From assembly GCA_026193125.1 (NCBI GenBank), contig JAPHSC010000004.1, positions 1-5,132 of the forward strand: a stretch of DNA of 5,132 nucleotides. The letters run 5' to 3'. A program made the position numbers and the translations under genes. The DNA is from Gammaproteobacteria bacterium (lineage in GTDB: Bacteria; Pseudomonadota; Gammaproteobacteria; Steroidobacterales; BM003). The notes beneath the pieces are model-generated. The model made no database searches and had not been told where the DNA came from. It saw nothing but the letters and a program-made list of their open reading frames with translations. Positions 1 to 5,132 of the stretch are shown here, one piece after another (position 1 is the stretch's first letter; each line of letters starts with the position of its first letter).

Positions 1-932
1 CCGGTGTAGGCAAGACCGTTACGCTGATGGAACTGATTCGCAACATCGCGATTGAACATTCCGGCTACTCGGTATTCGCCGGCGTGGGTGAGCGGACTCG
101 TGAGGGTAATGACTTCTACCACGAGATGAAGGAATCCGGGGTGCTGGACAAGGTGGCCCTGGTATACGGCCAGATGAACGAACCGCCGGGCAACCGTCTG
201 CGTGTGGCGCTGTCAGGTCTGACCATGGCCGAGAAGTTCCGTGATGATGGCCGTGATGTGCTGATGTTTATCGATAACATCTACCGTTACACCCTGGCCG
301 GAACCGAAGTATCGGCACTGTTGGGTCGTATGCCTTCCGCGGTGGGTTACCAGCCTACCCTGGCCTCCGAAATGGGCGCCTTGCAGGAACGTATCACCTC
401 CACCAAGACCGGTTCGATCACGTCGTTCCAGGCAGTCTATGTGCCGGCGGATGACTTGACCGATCCGTCACCTGCCACCACCTTTGCTCACCTTGACGCG
501 ACCCTGGTGCTGTCACGTCAGATCGCCGAGCTGGGTATCTACCCGGCTGTGGACCCCCTGGATTCCACCAGCCGCTTGCTGGATCCATTGGTCATTGGCC
601 AGGACCACTACGATACGGCCCGTGCCGTGCAGGCCACCCTGCAGCGCTACAAGGAATTGCAGGACATCATTGCGATCCTGGGTATGGATGAGTTGTCCGA
701 GGAGGACAAGCAGTCCGTTTTCCGTGCACGCAAAATCACGCGCTTCCTGTCCCAGCCTTTCTTCGTGGCCGAGACCTTTACCGGAAGCCCGGGCAAGTAC
801 GTAACCGCAGCCGAAACCATTCGCGGCTTCAAGGGCATTGTTTCCGGTGACTATGACCACCTGCCCGAGCAGGCCTTTTACATGGTCGGTACCATAGACG
901 AAGCCGTGGCCAAGGCTGAGACGCTGAAGTAA
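1..932 (+). CDS. atpD: F1Fo ATP synthase subunit beta, 5'-truncated by window edge
   Basis: This is the catalytic beta subunit of the F1 head, which makes ATP from ADP and phosphate as gamma rotates. The reading frame is open from base 3, where it enters within the Walker A loop (GVGKTV; Lys codon 12-14, Thr 15-17). The true start therefore lies upstream, and the Met at 27 is internal. About 309 residues are visible; the E. coli protein has about 460, so roughly 150 N-terminal residues are missing. Visible motifs are GERTREGND (catalytic Glu codon 90-92), Walker B MFIDNIYR (Asp 273-275), GRMPSAVGYQPTLASEMG, the DPLDSTSR segment, and DELSEED (687-707), the C-terminal-domain loop that touches gamma. 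The C-terminus (EQAFYMVGTIDEAVAKAETLK) matches the family and ends in TAA. atpC follows after 19 nt, as in a normal atp operon. No damage is visible. Identification is by similarity to E. coli AtpD from memory and is very secure. Confidence 0.98.
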   Translation, partial: GVGKTVTLMELIRNIAIEHSGYSVFAGVGERTREGNDFYHEMKESGVLDKVALVYGQMNEPPGNRLRVALSGLTMAEKFRDDGRDVLMFIDNIYRYTLAGTEVSALLGRMPSAVGYQPTLASEMGALQERITSTKTGSITSFQAVYVPADDLTDPSPATTFAHLDATLVLSRQIAELGIYPAVDPLDSTSRLLDPLVIGQDHYDTARAVQATLQRYKELQDIIAILGMDELSEEDKQSVFRARKITRFLSQPFFVAETFTGSPGKYVTAAETIRGFKGIVSGDYDHLPEQAFYMVGTIDEAVAKAETLK

Positions 933-951
933 GCGGCAAGGGATACCCATC

Positions 952-1377
952 ATGGCAAGCACAATTCGGGTCGACATCGTCAGCGCAGAAGGCGAGATTT
1001 TCAGCGGTGATGCCACCATGGTGTTCGCACCTGCCAGCCAGGGCGACCTGGGCATATCTCCCCGGCATGCACCCTTGATTACCACCATGCGTCCGGGCGA
1101 AGTCCGGGTCCAGACCGAAGATGGCGAAGAGCAGTTCTTTTTCGTCACCGGCGGCGCCCTGGAAGTGCAGCCCTACCAGGTGACGGTGTTGGCAGATACC
1201 GCCATGCGCGCGCATGACCTGGACGAGGCGGCGGCCATGGATGCCAAGCGCCGGGCCGAGGAAGCCATAGACAACCATGAAGCCGACTTTGACATGGCGG
1301 CCGCCGAGAGCGAGCTGGCCGTGATCAGTGCCCAGCTCAAGGCGATCCAGAAGCTGCGCAAGCAGGCCAAGCGGTAG
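952..1377 (+). CDS. atpC: F1Fo ATP synthase subunit epsilon
   Basis: Epsilon is the rotor-stalk subunit that couples F1 to the c-ring and restrains ATP hydrolysis. The 141 residues match the usual length of 133-141. Residues 1 to about 87 form the beta-sandwich domain, with family hallmarks IVSAEGEIFSG, GDLGISPRHAPLIT, VTGGALEVQP and VTVLADTA. Residues from about 88 form the helical hairpin, rich in Ala, Glu and Lys. The I/LDxxRA ATP-binding motif known from Bacillus-type epsilon reads LDEAAA here (90-95), so its Arg is replaced by Ala; as I recall, Pseudomonas epsilon is similar, so this is not a defect. The start is supported by an AAGGGA Shine-Dalgarno-like site (938-943), by the 19-nt spacing from atpD, and by the N-terminus fitting the family. 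It is the last gene of the atp operon. A degraded copy of its final 30 codons lies 166 nt past its stop codon. Confidence 0.97.
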   Translation: MASTIRVDIVSAEGEIFSGDATMVFAPASQGDLGISPRHAPLITTMRPGEVRVQTEDGEEQFFFVTGGALEVQPYQVTVLADTAMRAHDLDEAAAMDAKRRAEEAIDNHEADFDMAAAESELAVISAQLKAIQKLRKQAKR

Positions 1378-1487
1378 GGAGCCTGGCGAACCCCGGTAAA
1401 TTCACTGCGGCGGTCTGCTTGGGCTGCCAGGCCCAGATCCTGGGATGAATACCTGGTTGCGCCGAAGACCCCGGCGGCCGTTGAGCC

Positions 1488-1540
1488 GCAGGGTGCGTTC
1501 TACGCACCGTTCCTTGCGTTGCACAGAGTGCACCCTACGC
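1488..1540. repeat. REP-like palindromic repeat (two-hairpin unit)
   Basis: The left arm (1488-1506) and the reverse complement of the right arm (1520-1538) agree at 14 of 19 positions, so the unit is an imperfect inverted repeat with GCAGGGTGC and GTAGGGTGC ends. Each arm can also fold alone: GGTGCG/CGCACC around TTCTA (1492-1508), and TGCAC/GTGCA around AGA (1520-1532). From general recollection, short elements with GTAGGGTGCG-type ends recur in many proteobacterial genomes, often as REP- or MITE-like families. No second copy was noticed in this window, so repetition is inferred from form and not shown. It lies between the intact atpC and the atpC-like fragment, and its right end nearly touches that fragment. 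Confidence 0.6.
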
Positions 1541-1543
1541 CTT

Positions 1544-1633
1544 TTTGATATGGCGGCGGCGGAGAGCGAACTGGCCGTGATCAGCGCCCAGCTTAAAGCC
1601 ATCCAGAAGTTACGCGAGTAGGCCAAGCGCTAA
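1544..1633 (+). pseudogene. Degraded duplicate of the atpC 3' end (epsilon C-terminal helix)
   Basis: These 90 nt align without gaps to the last 30 codons of the intact atpC (1288-1377). By hand count, 76 of 90 bases match (about 84%). The first 24 encoded residues, from FDMAAAES to QKLR, are identical. The next codon changes Lys to Glu (AAG to GAG) and the one after changes Gln to a stop (CAG to TAG, 1619-1621). The frame then continues as Ala-Lys-Arg and ends at TAA (1631-1633), at the same point as the intact gene. Ten differing sense codons are synonymous and the terminal stops differ as TAG versus TAA. Homology ends abruptly at 1544 on the left, next to the palindromic repeat, and no beta-sandwich part, start codon or ribosome binding site accompanies it. 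It is a remnant of a diverged epsilon gene, not a functional gene. How it arose is inference. Confidence 0.88.
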
Positions 1634-1737
1634 TCCCGCCAGCGCCCAGGCCTGGCACAGACCACGCTGCGGCCGCCGCCGACAGTTGCGTTTCCGTTCC
1701 TGGAAGCCCGCCTGCCCGTGCCAGAGATGGGACCCGA

Positions 1738-1770
1738 TTCACACCGTCTCAGCCCCGCCTGGGGTATTAT
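1738..1770 (+). promoter_or_regulatory. Tentative sigma70-like promoter elements upstream of glmU
   Basis: TTCACA (1738-1743) matches the -35 consensus at 5 of 6 positions and TATTAT (1765-1770) matches the -10 consensus at 5 of 6. The spacer is 21 nt, well beyond the preferred 16-18, so this pair may not act together. A long spacer before glmU makes a separate promoter plausible, but readthrough from the atp operon is also possible. Confidence 0.2.
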
Positions 1771-1785
1771 CATGGGCTGGTTTTA
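1750..1785 (+). other. Possible hairpin followed by a short T run before glmU (weak terminator or attenuator)
   Basis: CAGCCC (1750-1755) can pair with GGGCTG (1774-1779) around an 18-nt loop, followed by GTTTTA (1780-1785). The alternative stem CCCC/GGGG (1753-1756 with 1761-1764) shares bases with it, so the two are mutually exclusive. The T run is only four long and the loop is large, so termination would be weak at best. The structure overlaps the possible -10 element. Confidence 0.2.
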
Positions 1786-1804
1786 GGCCGAGAGACCTCG
1801 ATAT

Positions 1805-3175
1805 ATGGCACTGAGCATAGTGGTACTGGCTGCCGGTCAAGGCACGCGCATGAAATCCGACTTGCCCAAGGTTTTACAGCCCCTGGCAGGTCGGCCCTTG
1901 CTGGCGCATGTCCTGGAGCGCTGCCAGGAGCTGCACGCCGACGCCGTGCATGTGGTTTATGGTCATGGCGCTGAGCGGGTCAGGCAGGTCTTCGACGACA
2001 GCCAGGTTAACTGGGTGTTGCAGGAAGAGCAGTTGGGCACCGGTCACGCCGTGCTGCAGGCCATTCCGCATATTCCGCAGGACCACGATGTGCTGGTGTT
2101 ATGCGCCGACGTGCCCTTGATCAGGACGGCTACCCTGAAGGATCTGCTAGGCCGTTTGGAGAAGGCACCGCTGGCCTTGCTCACAGTGGAAATGGCGGAC
2201 CCTGCCGGCTATGGCCGTATTATTCGGGCCGAGGATGGTGCGGTGGAGGCCATCGTTGAGCATCGGGATGCCAACGAGTATCAGCGCCGGGTGCGGGAAA
2301 TCAATACCGGGCTGCTGGCCGCCCGGGCCGAGCATCTGCGTGCCTGGCTGGGTGACCTGAAGGCTGACAATCAGCAGCGAGAATATTATTTGACCGATAT
2401 CGTCGCCATGGCCGTGGCTGAAAAACTCGCGGTTGCGGCAGTTGCCAGCGACGACGAGGACGAAGTACTCGGCATCAACGACAAGCTGCATCTGGCCCGG
2501 GCTGAGGCCATCTACCGACGCCGCCAGGCTGAGCAGCTGATGCGCGCGGGTGTCACCCTGGCCGATCCGGCCCGGGTGGATGTGCGTGGAACACTGGAAT
2601 GCGGCAGGGATGTCTTCATCGACGTTAATGCGGTATTTGAGGGAAGGGTAGTGCTGGGTGACCGGGTAAAAATCGGACCCAATGCCTGGCTCAAGGACGT
2701 GGAGCTGGGTGATGACTGTGAAGTGTTATCCAACGTGGTGATGGAGCAGCTCAGGGCCGGTCGTGCCTGCACCCTCGGGCCCTTCGCACGCCTGCGGCCG
2801 GGAGTCGAGCTTGACGACCAGGCCAAGGTGGGCAATTTCGTCGAGATCAAGAAGAGCCGCATCGGCAAGGGCAGCAAGGTGAATCACCTGACCTATGTGG
2901 GCGACGCCCGGGTGGGCGAGCATGTCAACGTAGGCGCCGGAACCGTGACCTGTAACTATGACGGTGTAAACAAGCACGAGACGGTGATTGGAGATGGTGT
3001 ATTTGTTGGCTCCGGCGTGCTGCTGGTGGCGCCGGTTGAAATCGGCGCCGGGGCAGTGCTCGGCGCCGGATCGGTTATTACCAAGTCAGCGCCCGCGGAC
3101 AAGTTGACCGTGGCCAGGGCGCGGCAGGTCGTGATACCCGGATGGAAGCGTCCCGAGAAAAAGACCGTTAAATAA
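1805..3175 (+). CDS. glmU: Bifunctional N-acetylglucosamine-1-phosphate uridyltransferase / glucosamine-1-phosphate acetyltransferase
   Basis: This cytoplasmic enzyme acetylates glucosamine-1-phosphate with acetyl-CoA, then couples the product to UTP, giving UDP-GlcNAc. Its 456 residues equal the E. coli length. The N-terminal pyrophosphorylase domain (about 1-225) has the loop LAAGQGTRMKSDLPK (8-22), QLGTGHA (76-82), the metal-binding Asp102, Gly137 in GYGR, Glu152, Asn167 and Asn225. The C-terminal left-handed beta-helix (about 250-456) has the acetyltransferase residues Arg331, Lys349, His361, Tyr364, Asn375, Asn384-Tyr385 and Lys390, placed by alignment to E. coli from memory. The segment usually read as YGDVPL is CADVPL here (100-105), with the Asp kept. 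The ATG at 1805 is chosen because the family N-terminus begins there; its Shine-Dalgarno is poor (GAGAG, 1790-1794). glmS follows after 19 nt, so the two are probably cotranscribed and supply the same pathway. Confidence 0.98.
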   Translation: MALSIVVLAAGQGTRMKSDLPKVLQPLAGRPLLAHVLERCQELHADAVHVVYGHGAERVRQVFDDSQVNWVLQEEQLGTGHAVLQAIPHIPQDHDVLVLCADVPLIRTATLKDLLGRLEKAPLALLTVEMADPAGYGRIIRAEDGAVEAIVEHRDANEYQRRVREINTGLLAARAEHLRAWLGDLKADNQQREYYLTDIVAMAVAEKLAVAAVASDDEDEVLGINDKLHLARAEAIYRRRQAEQLMRAGVTLADPARVDVRGTLECGRDVFIDVNAVFEGRVVLGDRVKIGPNAWLKDVELGDDCEVLSNVVMEQLRAGRACTLGPFARLRPGVELDDQAKVGNFVEIKKSRIGKGSKVNHLTYVGDARVGEHVNVGAGTVTCNYDGVNKHETVIGDGVFVGSGVLLVAPVEIGAGAVLGAGSVITKSAPADKLTVARARQVVIPGWKRPEKKTVK

Positions 3176-3194
3176 CGAGCAGGAACCGAACTCT

Positions 3195-5033
3195 ATGTGT
3201 GGAATAGTTGGAGTGGTCGCCGAGCGCAACGCAGTGCCTATCCTGTTGGAGGGTCTGCGTCGCCTGGAATATCGCGGTTACGATTCCGCCGGTGTCGCCT
3301 TGTTGGGCACCGATGGCAAGATCAGCCGGGTGCGGGCCCATGGCAAGGTGGCCAGACTCGAGGAAGCGCTTGAGGCTACGCCATGCGTTGGCGGCACAGG
3401 TATTGCCCATACACGTTGGGCTACCCACGGCGCGCCCAGCGAACGCAACGCCCATCCACATGTATCCCAGGGTGATACCCTGGCGCTGGTGCATAACGGG
3501 ATTATCGAGAATTACGAGATCCTGCGGGACGAACTAGTCGACCTGGGTTACGCATTCACCTCGGAGACCGATACCGAAGTCGTTGCCAATCGTATTCATT
3601 ATCGCAGCAAGGGCGCCGACGACTTGCTCACCGCGGTCCAGCGCACGGTCAAGGAACTGGATGGAGCGTATGCTCTGGCGGTGATCAGCCAGACCGATCC
3701 GGAAACCATTATCGTCGCGCGACAGGGTGCGCCGGTGGTGCTGGGCCTGGGTATTGGTGAGAATTTCGTCGCCTCGGATGTCTCCGCCCTGTTGCCGGTC
3801 ACGCGCAAGTTCATCTTCCTGGAGGAAGGTGATGTCGCCAGGATTAACCGTGAGTCAATAACCGTCTTCGATGCCCAGGGAAGCCAGGTAGAGCGCCCGG
3901 TCAGGGAAAGCGAGTTGAGCAATGACGCGGTGGAGCGCGGTCAGTTTCGCCATTACATGCTCAAGGAAATCTACGAGCAGCCGCTGGCCGTGGCCAACAC
4001 CCTGAGCGAACGCATAAGCCATAGTCGAGTGCTTGAGGCGGCATTTGGTCAGGATGCCGCCCGGGTCTTCGCCCGCGTCAAAAGCGTGGACATCATCGCT
4101 TGTGGTACCAGTTACCACGCTGCCATGGTGGCGCGCTATCTGATCGAGGAGTTATGCCGTATTCCCTGTCGGGTCGACATCGCCAGCGAGTATCGTTATC
4201 GCAATCCGGTGGTCAGCCCGGACAGCCTTTTTGTGACTATTTCCCAATCTGGAGAAACCGCCGACACCCTGGCGGCCCTGCGCCTGGCCAAAGAGGGCGG
4301 CTACCTGTCCACCTTGTCCATATGCAATGTGCCGGAGAGTTCACTGGTGCGTGAGTCCGAGCTGGTGCTGATGACCCGGGCAGGTCCGGAAATCGGGGTG
4401 GCCTCCACCAAGGCTTTCACCACTCAGCTGGCGGCGCTGTCGTTACTGGCGTTAGTGCTGGCCAGGCATCATGGCGCGACGCCCGAGCAAGAAGCGGGTT
4501 GGGTACGCCAGCTACAGGCCATGCCGGCCCTGATAGAGAAGGCCCTGGAACTGGACGCAACCATCCGTATTCTGGCGGAGCGTTTCGCCGACAAAAAGCA
4601 CGCACTGTTCCTGGGTCGAGGCATTCAGTATCCCATCGCCCTGGAAGGCGCCTTGAAGCTGAAGGAAATATCCTATATCCACGCCGAAGCCTATCCCGCC
4701 GGCGAATTGAAACACGGTCCCCTGGCGCTGGTAGACGATGACATGCCGGTAATAGCGGTAGCGCCGAACAATGCCTTGCTGGAAAAACTCAAGTCCAACC
4801 TGCAGGAAGTGCGGGCCAGGGGTGGTGAGCTGTTTGTGTTTGCCGATCCTGCCTCGGGCATGAAGAGTGAACCGGGGGTCACGGTGATTGAAATGCCAAA
4901 TCATATCGAACACCTGCAGGAATCGGTGCTCTACACCATCCCGCTCCAGCTGCTCTCGTATCACGTAGCAGTACTCAAGGGCACAGACGTGGACCAGCCG
5001 CGTAATCTGGCCAAGTCGGTGACGGTGGAGTAG
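3195..5033 (+). CDS. glmS: Glutamine--fructose-6-phosphate aminotransferase (isomerizing)
   Basis: GlmS makes glucosamine-6-phosphate from fructose-6-phosphate and glutamine, the first committed step to UDP-GlcNAc. The 612 residues compare with 609 in E. coli; two extra residues lie near 93-94. The N-terminal class II glutaminase domain (about 2-240) has the nucleophile Cys2 in MCGIVGVV, which needs Met removal, plus LEYRGYDSAG, HTRWATHG (72-79), HNGIIEN (Asn101, Gly102) and SETDTE (Asp126). Two SIS sugar-isomerase domains follow: the first has DIIACGTSYHAA and the phosphate-binding SQSGETADT (from Ser350); the second has LGRGIQYPIALEGALKLKE and AEAYPAGELKHGPLAL (Glu491, His507). The C-terminus DQPRNLAKSVTVE carries the Lys607 that binds the sugar. 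AGGAA (3181-3185), 9 nt before the ATG, supports the start. It lies 19 nt after glmU, with no regulator between. I saw nothing resembling a glmS ribozyme, which is a Gram-positive feature. It appears fully intact. Confidence 0.98.
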   Translation: MCGIVGVVAERNAVPILLEGLRRLEYRGYDSAGVALLGTDGKISRVRAHGKVARLEEALEATPCVGGTGIAHTRWATHGAPSERNAHPHVSQGDTLALVHNGIIENYEILRDELVDLGYAFTSETDTEVVANRIHYRSKGADDLLTAVQRTVKELDGAYALAVISQTDPETIIVARQGAPVVLGLGIGENFVASDVSALLPVTRKFIFLEEGDVARINRESITVFDAQGSQVERPVRESELSNDAVERGQFRHYMLKEIYEQPLAVANTLSERISHSRVLEAAFGQDAARVFARVKSVDIIACGTSYHAAMVARYLIEELCRIPCRVDIASEYRYRNPVVSPDSLFVTISQSGETADTLAALRLAKEGGYLSTLSICNVPESSLVRESELVLMTRAGPEIGVASTKAFTTQLAALSLLALVLARHHGATPEQEAGWVRQLQAMPALIEKALELDATIRILAERFADKKHALFLGRGIQYPIALEGALKLKEISYIHAEAYPAGELKHGPLALVDDDMPVIAVAPNNALLEKLKSNLQEVRARGGELFVFADPASGMKSEPGVTVIEMPNHIEHLQESVLYTIPLQLLSYHVAVLKGTDVDQPRNLAKSVTVE

Positions 5034-5132
5034 CCGATTCGGGCAGGATTTCAGTCCCGCCGACAAACAATATCAAGTGCGGACCGGCACAATGCATTGA
5101 GTAAACTGCTCAAGGCAATAGAGATATAGTCC
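5034..5132 (+). other. Region downstream of glmS with a small imperfect hairpin
   Basis: These 99 nt hold no gene I recognise. GGCAGGA (5042-5048) can pair with TCCCGCC (5055-5061) around TTTCAG with one A-C mismatch, which could mark the end of the glmUS transcript. No T-tract follows, so it is not a convincing intrinsic terminator. A second small stem, TTGAG/CTCAA (5097-5101 with 5109-5113), is also possible. The window ends before any further gene. Confidence 0.35.

Larger units (their letters stand above)
1378..1804 (+). other. atpC-glmU intergenic region with remnant, repeat and weak signals
   Basis: This 427-nt spacer holds no intact gene that I can support. From left to right it contains 110 nt of unrecognised sequence (1378-1487), a palindromic repeat (1488-1540), a degraded atpC tail (1544-1633), and 171 nt leading into glmU. 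The first part has two overlapping, mutually exclusive small hairpins: TGGGC/GCCCA (1420-1424 with 1431-1435) and CCCAG/CTGGG (1432-1436 with 1440-1444). Neither is followed by a T-tract, so I see no clear intrinsic terminator for the atp operon. No tRNA-like cloverleaf was noticed. The open minus-strand frame across part of this region is only the antisense of the atpC-like fragment. Confidence 0.7.

Noticed and set aside
27..29. ATG as the start of the beta subunit
   Set aside because: The frame is open upstream and already encodes the Walker A residues GVGKTV from base 3, so this Met is internal.
513..1148. Minus-strand open frame of 211 codons across atpD and atpC
   Set aside because: It lies antisense to two clearly conserved genes, crosses their boundary and resembles no protein family I know; it is a GC-rich shadow frame.
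1402..1626. Minus-strand frame whose protein resembles another minus-strand frame at 1173-1370
   Set aside because: The resemblance is only the antisense reflection of the atpC tail duplication; neither frame is a gene.
1772..1786. Tiny upstream frame Met-Gly-Trp-Phe-stop before glmU, in the same phase
   Set aside because: Four codons with no convincing ribosome binding site; expected by chance.
3176..3194. A glmS ribozyme or GlmZ-type small RNA target ahead of glmS
   Set aside because: The 19-nt gap is too short for the ribozyme or for the E. coli-type leader, and it contains little beyond a normal Shine-Dalgarno.
4512..5066. Minus-strand open frame of 184 codons antisense to the glmS 3' end
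   Set aside because: glmS is intact and strongly conserved across this stretch; the antisense protein has no recognisable features.
5097..5130. Possible promoter TTGAGT / TATAGT at the right edge
   Set aside because: The spacer would be 22 nt, only the -10 element is good, and no downstream gene is visible in the window to support it.

Overview
The window is a chromosomal housekeeping segment with four genes on the + strand. In order they are the 3' two thirds of atpD (F1 ATP synthase beta), atpC (epsilon), glmU (bifunctional UDP-GlcNAc synthesis enzyme) and glmS (glucosamine-6-phosphate synthase). The order atpD-atpC-glmU-glmS, the moderately GC-rich codon use and protein sequences close to those I know from E. 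coli and Pseudomonas point to a gammaproteobacterium, probably not an enteric. The genus cannot be fixed from the sequence alone.

Layout: 1-932 is atpD, whose start lies before the window and whose Walker A loop is cut by the left edge. A 19-nt gap leads to atpC (952-1377). A 427-nt spacer (1378-1804) then separates the ATP synthase operon from glmU (1805-3175). Another 19-nt gap leads to glmS (3195-5033). The last 99 nt hold no recognisable gene.

The four proteins look intact, apart from the window edge cutting atpD, and ordinary. AtpD and AtpC belong to the catalytic F1 head of ATP synthase. GlmS makes glucosamine-6-phosphate from fructose-6-phosphate and glutamine. GlmU acetylates glucosamine-1-phosphate and couples it to UTP, giving the UDP-GlcNAc needed for peptidoglycan and lipopolysaccharide. 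GlmM, which links the two steps, is not in the window.

The unusual part is the atpC-glmU spacer. It holds a second, degraded copy of the last 30 codons of atpC (1544-1633), about 84% identical to the intact gene by my count. Nearly all differences are synonymous, apart from one K-to-E change and one premature stop. Directly before this fragment lies a compact palindromic repeat (1488-1540) resembling REP-type elements. The pattern suggests that the fragment came from an atpC that had diverged while functional, such as an ortholog from a related strain or a lost paralog, rather than from a recent tandem copying error. I found no sign of a wholly new biological system; this scar is the item worth following up.
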